Source: Cruorifilaria tuberocauda
Lineage: Eukaryota; Nematoda; Chromadorea; Rhabditida; Onchocercidae
DNA length: 21,514 nucleotides
NCBI GenBank assembly: GCA_013365365.1
Contig: JABVXU010000770.1
Coordinates: 1-21,514, forward strand
Direction: 5' to 3'
Below, piece by piece: positions 11,196 through 21,514 of the stretch (position 1 is the stretch's first letter; every line of letters begins with the position of its first letter). The notes beneath the pieces are model-generated. The model was not told where the DNA came from and searched no databases. It worked only from the letters and a program-made list of their open reading frames with translations. The translations under genes were made by a program, and so were the position numbers.

Positions 11196-14100
11196 TTATA
11201 AAATTTGATGCTTTTCAAATGAGATCTTCTGAAATGGAATTGATGCAGAATGTTTTGATATGGATTTTATAGATTGATGCATTTTTCTTGAATTCATGCC
11301 TTGCTGCTGTTGTTGTTGACGTACGTCAGATTCCGGTAATTGTCGATTGAGGATATTATCGATAAGAGAATAATGTCGTGACATGATTGGCAGCGGAGAA
11401 GCTAATGATGGTGAATTCGGTTGATCAGCTTCCGGAAATGATGATATATCTGATGAGTAACTGAAACACCTCATTAGTAAATTTTGCTAATTTAATTCCT
11501 AAATTGAAAACAATGGATTTATAAAATTAACCTACAAAAAGCAATAAGTAAAATTGTTATTACTATTATCACTATTATCGCTGTCATTATTGAAGTGATA
11601 ATTTAAAATGGAAGATTTGCAAAAAAGTATACACTTTTATTTTATTTTATTTTTATGTGTGTATTGTATTTTAATAATTTTTTAATATAAATATAAATAT
11701 ATTTTAATAAGTTTAAAGATTGAAATCTGAATTCTATAAAACTCGTGATTTTTGAAAATTTCAATTCAATAGAAATTGAGAAAAACGAAGAATAAAGATA
11801 AAAAATTAAGAAAAAGAAGAAATGGCCTTAAGACCTTAAGGCCTTACCCTGATATAGTTTCAAACATTTCTTTTGATTGTCGTGATAATTCTGATAAATT
11901 ATTAGTATTATTAGGAGCTGCTGAAGAGGAATTAGAAGTGGAAAGACCAAAATTTGTTGGCTTATAAAGATTTTGAATTTCACTTCGTTGTGCATGTGAA
12001 CCTAATGATCGTGATCGATTGGATAAGGAACGCTTCGATGATGATCTTCCATTGATAATTTGTCGATTTCGCTTACGACTACAATCCAATCCAATAATGA
12101 TATCATGTTGGGGACAAGCAATCATCGATGATGAAGCATTATTGTTGTTATTGCCATGACAAAGATGAAAATTGTGATGAACCTGAAATTTATCGCTATC
12201 AAGATGAAGATGAAAATTATGATAGGCCTAAAAGTTATCACTATTAAGACAAAGATCGAAATTGTGATAAGCCTCAAAGAATATTATGCGTGTTGTATAT
12301 TTTAATTTAGAATGGAAATGAAATAAAATAAAATAGGAAATATAAAATATCTAAAACAAAATGGAAATTTGGAGAGATGAATTATCAGTACTATTTATCA
12401 CGTTCATGTCTCTTTCCCTCCTACCTTTCTCTCTCTCTCTTTCTCTTCTTCTCTTCTTCCATGTTACTCTCTTTTTTTAATTGCGAAAGTATAAATTTAA
12501 ATAAGATTAGAAATGATTATGATTAAATTAGAGGCATAAATAATTGCTGAACATTTAAAAAATCAAAAATCGATTTGATTACTATCATAAACCTTCTTTT
12601 CTTTTCTACTAGTATCCCACTATACTATTCTACTTTCTTTTCTACTTTTCTACTAATTATTACTAATTAGAAGATTTAATTATTACTGATTTGAAATAAT
12701 TATTACTGATTAGGAGATTTAATTAAATCAAAGACGTCAATAGCTGAATAATTGAAGAATTGAAAACCAACTTAATAATTATCATAAGTTTTTGTTCGTT
12801 TTCCTACTGGAATCATTTTTAATTACTAATTAATGAGGGTGAAAAAAGCTCACATTATTTGTTTTCATTACTTTTCGACGATGATGCTTCTTCGAATCAA
12901 TTGTATTACTGCTACTACTCGTTTCTGCTAAAGTTTGTATTTCAGGTTGTATTTGCATATAACTATTTGCGAAGGTATGATGAATATTTGTAATCATTGG
13001 ATTGGAACTGATAGTAGTACTGTTGATAGCAGTGGCCATTTGATCATTATGTTCCGATGATATCGGTAACAATGGTGCATTGGGACCACTTGATGAATCC
13101 CATATTGATGATTGACAGCTAAAAATATACAATCATACCTAACTGATTGATTAAAGCATGATATCGGTAGAAAGTAATGTGTGATTATCATATATCTAAA
13201 ATAATTATACATTATTTTCGTATTAATGCTGAATAATAAATAAAATAATTAAAAAAAATAGTGATGATAATATGATAATACGATAATTTAAGTGATTATA
13301 TTAAAATTATTATGATTATCATTATATTAGAAAATAAGGCGAATTTTTTAGCTTTTTCCTTCATGAATAAATAATTTGTATCAAGGAAAATCTGATTTAT
13401 CTTTTTATTCGCTTATTATTCAGTATTCTCGATTCAATTATTCTATGATTATTGCTAGTATTATTATTAATATTTATTATTATATATTTATTTATTATTA
13501 TTGTTAATTATTATTTATTATTGTCTATTATTAATTACTATTAAATATAATTATTGATTATTTATTATTATTAACAAAAAATACATGTAGCCAACAGATG
13601 TTTATCATAATCTCCGTAAAAATCGCAATCATTATAATCATTTTCATCGCTTGATGAAAATCATAATCTGTTATTGCAAATAATAAATTTCTTAAACTTA
13701 CTTTCCCTGATAATTTTTCATTTTGCCTTCTGTTTTAGGATATTCCTTATATACAACATCATACTGACATAATGGACAACGTCTAAAGAAAAATTATCAA
13801 TTATTGTGATAACAAATCAGTCGAATCAAATAACTGAATTCTAATTTTTTATGCAATTCAATAATTCATTTCTATACATCTAGTTGAAAAAAATACATTT
13901 ACATAGACTTTATTGAAAAAATAACCAGCAAATTTATTTTTAACATTAATATCAAAAATGTCAAATATCAAAAAGAAAAATTACATTTTTAAATTAAATT
14001 AAGTTGAGTCTTAATAATGGAAATAAATAAATGAAGAAAATGATTAGAATTTATTATATTTATCAATATAGCATAATGTTCTTAAAAATCTTCATCATAT

Positions 14101-17100
14101 CACTTAGAATCGATACAGATAATTGAATAATTAATGCATGAGAATAAATTAAATTGGTAATTTGAAAACTTATAATATTGTAACTTACCATAACTTATAA
14201 AATTGGTAATTTGCTATTTAATGATAGATGAATTGCTTAGAATGCAAAATATCAATATCATAATTACTTACCTGTTACTAAGTAACCATGGATCAACACA
14301 TTTTGGGTGAAATTCATGTCCACAAAATAGTACTCGTAATTCTTCACCTTCCTTATATTCTTCCAAACAAATACTACAACGTTCCTAAAAAAAAATTTGA
14401 AGATTAAATTATTATTATGATAAATTTGAAAGGTCAAATTAACATTACGATTACGATGATACATCGAATATGGGGGTAATAATATCAAGATTACATACGA
14501 ACCTGACCATTACAGCTACGCGCAACGGACGTAAGTGAACCAAATACCGGTAAGTAACGTTTTGACGGAAGACATAGTAATGAGCGTTTTTTATGTAACT
14601 TATTACTGTCACTTATGGCAGAATTACCATTTTTTTCAAATTTTCGAATTTCCATTTTATTCACCGCTGCTCTAAAAGAAATTAATTAATTAATTAATTA
14701 ATTTGTTGATAAGCTTTTTCTTGTTTTTGAAGATAAGAAAAGAAAAAGGTTTATTAAATAAAATTTATAATAATTATTAAAATTTTCAATATTAAAATTT
14801 AGATCATTCAAATATATACCTTTGAAAAGAAAAACAAATTGATAAAATTTCAACAATAACAATTCTAAGATTTTTCTAGTAAAGCTTTAGTTTAGTAGAA
14901 CTGTAAGATTTTAGTTTTTTGGTAAAGATTTAATAGATTTTATATTTTATATTGATTAAAATTTTTTTAGAATAGTATAAATTTAATAAGTACAAGAATT
15001 TTTTTTGTTAATGAATCTTAATTAAAATTGATCCGGGTATAATTCAAATTCAAAACTCAAATAAATTTTTTAAATAGTTTTTTTTCATAGGATTAAAAAA
15101 AAAATGTTAACCTGGCTAATGTACGCAACCAAATATCACGATGTGTTGTAGGCCTCCATCGAATTTTGATATATACCAAACCAGTTATGAACAATATTAA
15201 CAATATCAGCAATATAATTAAGCCAATATTTAATACTGTTGGTCGGAATATCTAAATTTAAATGATTTTAAGTTATAACGAAAATTTGATTAATTTATTG
15301 AACAGCTATGCTAGTAATATAAAATAAAAAATAAATAAATAACATTTTCATGTAATATTATCATATTTATCATTATTATAATACTATATATATATATCTA
15401 ATATTACTATCTAATTATTCATTCTATTCTGTCAAAAAATTTTCTGAAAAAATTTAAAGTTATGTTGAAACTGAAATGAAATCTTTCAAAATTGATTAAT
15501 CAATCAGTTAGCCAATCCATCAGTGATTAAATTAATCAGTTAATCATTCTTTTATTAAACAGCATTAATAGTTCAAAACCATATGGATGATAATCGTATT
15601 GATTAATATATCTGCTAAATTAAATGAAAAAAACTGGAAATGCTAAAAAAAGTAAAAATAAAAAAAAAATATACGATAAGAAAAACGAAAAATAAATGAG
15701 GAATGAGAAATAGATCTTTATCAAACGGATAATAACTGATAGAAAATATCTTAAAATGATAAAGTAGTAATATAAAAAATTTTTAAAACTTCCCGTTGTA
15801 ATTAATTATTGTAAGAAGATGAGATGATTAAATGGAATATGATCCTGTTTCTTATCACCTTATCTTAATTAAACTATATTATCATCTTATCATCATAAGT
15901 TAATTGCTTTTTCAGCATGATAAGATTTGTCATTTATCACCTGTAATCGTAAAGTATACTGAGGTTCAAAATCAACATATTCGAAAGCAATTCGAATTAT
16001 CGAACCACTATGTGTTGCTTCATTTAATTGCTTTTTTAATCGTTTTGTTTCTAAATCATCCAACATTACAACTGGTATACGACCACGTTGTGTCTGAAAT
16101 ATTAATTAAATTAAATGATTGAAAATTAAAATTAAACTTGGAACTAAACCTTCAAGATATTTAATATTTAAAAAACTTTAAACTGTCAAAACATTACTTT
16201 TAACTTTTAACTTTTTGTTACCCTTCCTTTCTTATCTAGATAGTAACTAAAGAGTAAACAATATCTAAATAAATACTAAATAGTATTTATTTAGATATTG
16301 TTTATTCACAACTTTTTCTCTAAAAAAAATAAAAAGTGAAAAAGAACGAAGAAAATTACTTCAAAAAATTTTCTAACCTTATCAATTTGTGCTACTATAC
16401 GACTTTCAGGTCCAACAACTAAACCCAATGCACCTGATTTCTCAGCAAAACGAACCTAAAAAAATTTATAGTTTAATCAATAAAAAGATCAATTCAGTAA
16501 TGGAGTATTTGTTTTAAAAAGAGAAAAAATTATATTTAATTTATTTCGCTAACAATTATTTCAATAACATTAATAAGTGTATCAGATGTCAAATGTCAAA
16601 TATTGATGGTTTAATTTGGATTATTTTAATTCTTTATCAATTGTTTGATGATAAAATATTACAAAAAATGGATAAAATTAGCAATCAAATATGAAGAGAG
16701 AAAGATAAAAAAGGTAAGAGAGAGAGAGGTAAAGAGAAAATAAGTAAAAATGATAATTTTTCTGATTTTCGAAATTATCAACGATACCAAAATAATTTAA
16801 ATCGTCATACAATTTTAACTAGTTATAATTGTAATTTTATCATGATATCAGTGTGCACAAAGATGCCACATATTACGGCAATTCAATAATTATTCAACCT
16901 ATTTCAAATTGTTCCATTGTAATTAATCGAATTAATTAATTACAGTGCTATTTTTATCATACGGTACGATTTTCCCAAAGATATTATATATATACATAAT
17001 ATATACATAATTAACTTAAATTTAAATTTTGATTAATTACAAAATTTTCCCATCTATATGCATAACTAATTTGGAACTTAATTTTAATTATTATACTGTT

Positions 17101-18408
17101 AAAATTTAAAATTTGAAAAACTTTCAAATTTTTTCTTTCTCTTTATATTCAACAAAATGATTAATTATTTGCTCTTTCTTTCTTTCTTTCTTTCTCTCTT
17201 TTATTGGTTTATTTCTCAACAGAAAATATTTTAATCCTATCCCTTATCTGTTTAATCTTATCTTTTCTCATTTCCTCCTTCCCTTCCTCAACCCATTCCA
17301 AAATTTAGTTTGTAATATTTAAAATGATCAAATTAAATGAAGCAATAAATGCTTGCATTATAATGATAGTAAAGAGGCGAGAAGACAGATGGCATTTTCA
17401 GGATAATTTTGCCGGACGAAATAAATGGGATACGGGAAACCATAAATTTTATTTAGCTACAATGAAATAAATATGCTCATATTATTGATTTTTAATGTGA
17501 TATTTTTCGTTTCCATTTATTGATAATAAATGATAACAATCGGTAATATAGATACACAATGAAGATTAGGTTAATGATAATAATAAATAAATGATAATAA
17601 TGATTATATTTCTAATTGTTTTCATTTATTGATGATAAATGATAACATCGTTAGTAATATAGGTTAATTACAGTGATGATTATGGTGATAATAATGATTA
17701 TAATTATAATTGTTTTTATTTATTGATGATAAATGATAATGATTAGCAATATCGTTCGTAATATAGGTTATGATAATAATGATAATAATGATCACATTTG
17801 AAATATATCTAATTTATTAATTTTCATCTATTGTAGCGGTTCAACCTTTCATGATAAAGGGAAAAACTTTTTTTTCGAATTATTAAAATATTGAGGATTG
17901 TTTAATCTTTGAAACAAATAATGAATTTTAAATTTATAGATTTAATTCGATTTTATGTTTTAGTATTTTATGATGAAAAAATTTTTGTGATAACGATTTA
18001 AAGATAAAGATAAAGAAGAGAAACTAAACAATCTATTTCGAAAGGAAAACAAGAGAGAATATTTGATGTAAATATTTCGAGAAAAGTTTAGCAAAAAATT
18101 AGCAGCGCAAAAAAAATTTTTAAACCTTGACCAAAATTAATAATAATAATAATAACCGATAACAATAATACATAACAATGATGGTAATAATGATAACAAA
18201 ATAATAATGATCATGATAATAATAGTAACAAATAATAACAATGATAATGATAATGATAAATAATAATAGTAATACTAACTTGATTATCCAATGAAACACA
18301 TCCTGTAATGAATGGTTCCAAGTCGTCAAAAAATACGATAGCAATGTGATCAATAAGTGTACGATCATAACCTTTCCTTTTAATATCACAGGCTCGATAT
18401 GGAAATAC
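11196..18408 (-). CDS. plr-1: Transmembrane RING-H2 E3 ubiquitin ligase, ZNRF3/RNF43 family (PLR-1-like), 5' end missing
   Basis: Exons in coding order: 18408-18280, 16455-16378, 16093-15941, 15251-15112, 14671-14503, 14384-14272, 13782-13702, 13118-12854, 12182-11848, 11460-11196 (stop TAA). All introns are GT...AG and phases agree, giving 575 visible residues. Numbering from the first: 1-120 is the end of a protease-associated-like ectodomain with Cys7 and Cys37 positioned like the conserved ZNRF3 pair, then [16 protein letters not shown]. The transmembrane helix is 126-148 ([19 protein letters not shown]). The juxtamembrane [15 protein letters not shown] matches the ZNRF3/RNF43 motif. RING-H2 has Cys226, 229, 244, His246, His249, Cys252, 263, 266 and CVDPWLL, all zinc ligands intact. 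The tail (288-575) is rich in Ser, Asn and His, with basic clusters and a 6-Gln run. The family ubiquitinates Frizzled-type Wnt receptors for endocytosis; PLR-1 does this in C. elegans. The role here is inferred. Signal peptide and N-terminal ectodomain exons are not in view. Confidence 0.93.
11824..11843. repeat. Hairpin-forming inverted repeat next to the last splice donor of plr-1
   Basis: GGCCTTAAG, AC, CTTAAGGCC: perfect 9-bp arms with a 2-nt loop. On the - strand it begins four bases into the final intron, whose donor is GTAAGGCC (intron bases 11847 downward). It is unusually GC-rich for its surroundings and could sequester the donor in RNA structure. Confidence 0.8.
12158..12285 (-). 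repeat. 45-bp tandem repeat spanning a splice acceptor of plr-1
   Basis: About 2.8 copies with exact 45-bp spacing start at 12158, 12203 and 12248. The copy at 12158 holds the real 3' splice site of exon 9 (AAATTTCAG, exon from 12182) and its first codons, VHHNFHLC. The second carries AACTTTTAG with exon-like sequence from 12227 ([15 protein letters not shown], fully open and in phase). The third has TTTGAG and would read [14 protein letters not shown] then a TAG stop. The repeat thus duplicated an exon-intron boundary. Confidence 0.9.
12409..12460. repeat. Polypyrimidine (CT)n tract
   Basis: TCTCTTTCCCTCC, then TTTCTCTCTCTCT, then CTTCTTCTCTTCTTCC. It lies in the intron between plr-1 exons 8 and 9, where it is a purine-rich (GA) run in the transcript. 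Confidence 0.8.
13441..13580. repeat. Degenerate TATTATT-rich tract
   Basis: Runs of TATTATTATT and TTTATTATTG without a fixed period, inside plr-1 intron 7. Confidence 0.7.
14681..14703. repeat. (ATTA)n tetranucleotide run
   Basis: ATTAATTAATTAATTAATTA begins nine bases outside the 3' splice site of plr-1 exon 5 (exon from 14671), in the polypyrimidine/branch region of that intron. Confidence 0.8.
16255..16304. repeat. Perfect 24-bp inverted repeat with a 2-nt centre
   Basis: Left arm 16255-16278 (TAAACAATATCTAAATAAAT then ACTA) and right arm 16281-16304 are exact reverse complements around AA at 16279-16280. It lies in plr-1 intron 2, about 75 bp downstream of exon 2's donor (exon 2 ends at 16378). 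It is non-coding. Confidence 0.92.
17172..17200. repeat. (TTTC)n microsatellite
   Basis: CTCTTTCTTTCTTTCTTTCT followed by TTCTCTC, within plr-1 intron 1. Confidence 0.85.
17510..17800. repeat. Degenerate tandem repeat of about 100 bp, 3 copies
   Basis: Units begin near 17511, 17621 and 17716 with variants of TTTATTGATGATAAATGATA, then (A)TCG(G/TTAG)TAATATAGGTT and a run of GATAATAATGAT. All lie in plr-1 intron 1. Confidence 0.75.
18130..18276. repeat. (AAT/ATG)n trinucleotide-rich tract
   Basis: Imperfect AATAAT and GATAATGAT runs sit directly against the donor of the first visible plr-1 exon (exon low end 18280). They extend that exon's frame into a false Ile/Tyr-rich open frame. Confidence 0.75.
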
Positions 18409-19111
18409 CTGTAAAGATATCATTTATAAATGTTATCATACTTTATCAAAAGATATCAACTAATAAAAATTGGTAAAAAGTGATCATAATGGTAATAATA
18501 TAATGATAATAAATATGCATTAAATACAACAGAAATAGTTACTGCTGAAATGAATGCGATTAAATAAAACGAAACTGAAATTATTTTAGTCCAAAATATT
18601 TTAATATATCTCCCCATCATAATAATGGTAATAAAAATCTAATAATTAATAACTTTTCGTAATTAATCGCTCGCAATAAAATCATAATTATTTCAGGAAA
18701 ACGCTCAACATTTACTAAATTTGATTTAAAATATCATCCTATAAAACATTATTATTATAACTTCTGCTAATTAATTATTTAGTGTTATTTTATTTAAATA
18801 TTAGAAAAGATAAACAATAAAAAATAAATAAATCAAAAACTTATTAAAACAGAATAAGCCCTTTACAATTTAACATACTAAAAATGAATATCACTTGAAT
18901 TATTCATATATGATTTAAATTTTTAAAATTTTCTAATATTTGTTTTCTACCTTTACTTTTTCTATTCCAAATAATTAAAAATATTACAAATCCCATATAA
19001 ATGAACAAATTTTTAATAAACATAAAATAAATAAAGCAAAATTATTGCAAAACTAATACGCTTTAACAATTGTAAATGAAAAAAATAAATCAAATTTTAA
19101 ATTACATTTTC
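18409..19111. other. Non-coding stretch, probably intronic to plr-1
   Basis: The first visible exon starts after the acceptor TTTACAG (CAG at 18411-18409), so this DNA should lie in the intron before it. No exon with a signal peptide or ectodomain-like sequence was found on the - strand. Confidence 0.4.
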
Positions 19112-19600
19112 AACCACTAAAAACTTCCAATTTCAAATTCCTATTTGTCCATTTAAAACTGATAAATTACTTATAATAATATACGTATGTCTGACCGTGC
19201 ATACGTGTGTGTGTGTATGTGTGCAGTATGTGTGCATATGTCTGTATGTGTATTTTTAACATATGTCTGTATGTGTATTTTTAACCAATAAAAACTTCCA
19301 ATTTCAAATTCCTAATCGTCCATTTAAAATTGATAAATTACATGTAATTATATAAGCGCATGTTTCTCTATCCATTCGTGTATGTTTATATGTATGCGCA
19401 CGTGTGCGTATGCGTGCATATATACGTACGTATGTGTGTGTGCGCATTTTTTAATCACTAAAAACTTCCAATTTCAAATTCATAATCGTCTATTTGAAAT
19501 TGATAAATTACGTTTTATGTTTATGTTTCTCCAATCTATCCGTGTATGCGTATGTGTGTGTGCGTACGTGTGGGCGTACGTGTGTGTATGTGTGTGTGTT
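19112..19600. repeat. About 170-bp tandem repeat, 3 copies, each with a TG-rich block
   Basis: Copies start near 19112, 19283 and 19453. Each opens with AAAAACTTCCAATTTCAAATTC, continues with CGTC(C/T)ATTT(A/G)AAA and TGATAAATTAC, and ends in an expanded TGTGTGTATGTG-type block that differs between copies. The TG blocks create a spurious Cys/Val/Tyr-rich open frame at 19382-19696. Confidence 0.92.
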
Positions 19601-21514
19601 ACATTCGGATCATTTAAAAATGTCGGTTTTGAGCATTTTTCAAAGGAATCCGGTTCAATAAAAATTCAGGAAATGAGGATTTGTATTTTTGCTTAATGTT
19701 ATGCAATAATTCATTATAGCGGTCTTTTCTTTCTTCTTTTATCTCCTTCTCCGCCATTTTCACCTTTTCCAATTTTTCTTTTTGAAAAATTTTTTTTTCT
19801 TTTTCTTCCTTCAAACTTTAACCTTTTCTTTTTTCAAACAAAAATCAAATGGATGAGATTTATAATAAATTTCGAAAATTTTTTAGTTTCCTTTTTTTCT
19901 TTGGTTAAAACAAAATTTAAAAAATAATAAGTATGAAATATTTATGAAAAATCAAGTTAAATTACGTAATTAAGTAACGAGTAAGTAAGTAATTAATTAG
20001 GGGATCAGGCAAAAAGAAAGAAATTGATCAATTAATAAAATTTCAAAATCTTATTTAATTAAAAAAATTTCCTTATTGTTTGCTCCTAGCTTTTTTGAAT
20101 TAGAACAAAAGTTAAATTTATACATGAATCTCTCAAGGACAATTAAATTAAATTAAATTAAACGATTTAATAATTAATAATTAAGCGAATCAAGTTATCA
20201 ATTAAATAATTAAATAAAGTGAATTAAATTAATCAACTAATCAAATTTCAAAATATCACCTTAATTTAAACTTTTTGAAGTTATTCGCTCTTCTTTTTTT
20301 AAATCGAATAAAGATGGAAATTATGAATGAAATTTTTAACAAAATTCAAATGAATCAAATTAATCAAATTTCGAAGTATTATTTAACTTTCATCATCAGT
20401 TTAATGAGAAAATAATCATATTACTAATTAAAGTCATAATAAAAATTTTTTTATGGTATTAAATTTTCGATATTTTCTCATTATTTACCCGTGGTTTTTT
20501 TTCCTCATTGGAACAAACGTTAAAATTATAATAAAACCAGAAAGGAAAGTGATTCTGGTCCTAGAAAAAAATTGAAAATGTGAAATGAAATCGAAAAACT
20601 AGAAATAAACAGCGAGAAAATAATCATATCATTAATTTAAGTTAAAATTTAAATCTGGAAAAAAATCATTGATTGATACGAAATGAAAAAGCCAAAAATG
20701 ATTGATATAATTAAGCTTAATGTTGTAACATTAAATGTATTATTTTAATCATTTAACATTAAAATAATATATCAGTTAATATTATTATCAATCAATTTAT
20801 CATCTCTGAAACAATTTCTTATAGAAAACTTTGACTAATTGCAAAAATTTGAATTATATAGCAAAATATAATAAAACCATTTTAATTTTTACTCGGTTAA
20901 TAATGTTATCAATCAGCCTATCTTCTAATCATTAAAGTTGGCATTTAATTTGCAAAAAAAAAAAATCACTGAAAGATGATACGAAAAAAATATTTTTTCA
21001 AATTTAAATTCTTACAATTTATCCACCAACTATTTCGAACCGTAATTTCATGTTAATTTTCCGTTTTCTTAATTAAACTTTAATTAATTAAAGTTATATA
21101 GAAATACTTCTTCCAATTCTAAATTTTTACTATTTATTTACTAACTATTTCTATAAGCAGTAATTTATAAGTAGTTTTACAAGTAATAATTATTTCTTTT
21201 ATTATTATTACCACGATTATCACTAATTTCAAAGTAATATTTTCATAAATGATAATCTTTTTTTTTATCATTATTATAATGATTATCATCACTATTTTCT
21301 CTCCCTTTTCAAGTTGTAATTTCATGTTAATTTTCCATTTTCTTAACTACACTTCAATTAATTAGGGTGAAAGCGATAATTGAGAATTGAAACGAAGAAT
21401 AAAATGTTAAAATTGATTACCCGAAATGAAAATTAAAACATTTAATCTCTGGAAATGAAACAGACGATATTCAATCAAATAATTTTGTCCCTCTCTCCTT
21501 CTTTTTTTTAAATC
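19601..21514. other. Right-hand stretch without a supported gene
   Basis: This probably remains within the long first intron or 5' region of plr-1. The only faintly coding-like segment is a charged - strand frame of 66 residues at 19614-19814 (Lys/Glu-rich, then YNELLHNIKQKYKSSFPEF). It has no recognisable family and no clear splice context, so it is not called as a gene. The rest is AT-rich with ATTA/AATTAA runs. Confidence 0.45.
21042..21365. repeat. Two diverged copies of about 50 bp, 274 bp apart
   Basis: GTAATTTCATGTTAATTTTC starts at 21042 and 21316 and is followed by (C)GTTTTCTTAATTA versus CATTTTCTTAACTA and by AATTAATTA. The intervening DNA includes an AAACTTTAATTAATTAAAGTT palindrome near 21076-21096 and a TTATTATTA-rich stretch. 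Confidence 0.75.

Noticed and set aside
11776..11967. + strand Lys/Arg-rich frame of 63 residues
   Set aside because: It is antisense to plr-1 exon 9 and partly A-rich intron sequence.
12994..13212. - strand frame of 72 residues overlapping plr-1 exon 8
   Set aside because: It is a shadow frame. Exon 8 in the phase set by its neighbours ([11 protein letters not shown] onward) is open for all 88 codons.
16255..16304. MicroRNA precursor
   Set aside because: The loop is only 2 nt and each arm about 24 bp, too short for a canonical Drosha/Dicer hairpin.
18120..18389. Ile/Tyr-rich - strand frame of 89 residues
   Set aside because: It reads the first visible plr-1 exon in a wrong frame and then an (AAT/ATG)n tract.
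18211..18423. ATG at 18423 ([10 protein letters not shown]) as the true start of the RING ligase
   Set aside because: TTTACAG before GTATTTCC is a good acceptor. A start here would leave a family that normally has a signal peptide and fuller ectodomain without either. It cannot be fully excluded.
19382..19696. Cys/Val/Tyr-rich + strand frame of 104 residues
   Set aside because: It is a product of TG-rich simple repeat blocks with periodic codons and no domain.
1..21514. Wolbachia-derived nuclear insert, transposon coding sequence, tRNA or CRISPR
   Set aside because: No bacterial-looking coding block, transposase or reverse transcriptase motif, cloverleaf, or spacer-repeat array was seen. 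All arrays are plain tandem repeats without unique spacers.

Overview
The window looks like nuclear DNA of a filarial (onchocercid) nematode. It is extremely AT-rich. Coding sequence is split into small exons by AT-rich introns of 0.1-1.8 kb with GT...AG ends, and most acceptors are close to the nematode TTTCAG consensus. Both recognisable proteins have clear animal counterparts. No bacterial or Wolbachia-like coding block, tRNA or rRNA was seen. The species call is inference.

Layout: 1-4.6 kb is gene-free by eye and holds several local tandem duplications (138 bp x2, 64 bp x2, about 155 bp x3.7) and simple repeats. From 4.7 to 8.58 kb on the + strand lies a nine-exon gene for neuferricin (CYB5D2/TAG-131 type), a membrane-anchored MAPR haem-binding cytochrome b5-like protein. 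Exons 2-9 join in one open frame with no phase conflict. The tiny first exon (ATG plus two bases) is a proposal. From 8.6 to 11.2 kb is a convergent intergenic spacer with short palindromes. From 11.196 to 18.408 kb on the - strand are ten exons of a transmembrane RING-H2 E3 ubiquitin ligase of the ZNRF3/RNF43 family (PLR-1 in Caenorhabditis). They give 575 residues: protease-associated-like ectodomain, transmembrane helix, KME.RKF juxtamembrane motif, RING-H2 and a long Ser/Asn-rich tail. Its signal-peptide exon(s) were not found up to 21.514 kb, so the gene probably continues past the right edge.

The two genes run tail to tail with about 2.6 kb between stop codons. They share no obvious pathway: one is a haem-binding secretory-pathway protein, the other probably removes Frizzled-type Wnt receptors from the cell surface.

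The most notable structures are repeats built on splice junctions. A 45-bp tandem repeat (12158-12285) has copied the 3' splice site and first codons of PLR-1 exon 9, so a second acceptor sits exactly 45 nt upstream in the same phase. A 27-bp x8 repeat (4707-4922) starts on the proposed first donor of neuferricin and recreates ATG-AG|GT in its last copy. Also notable are a near-perfect 50-bp hairpin (16255-16304) and a hairpin abutting the last donor of the ligase gene (11824-11843).
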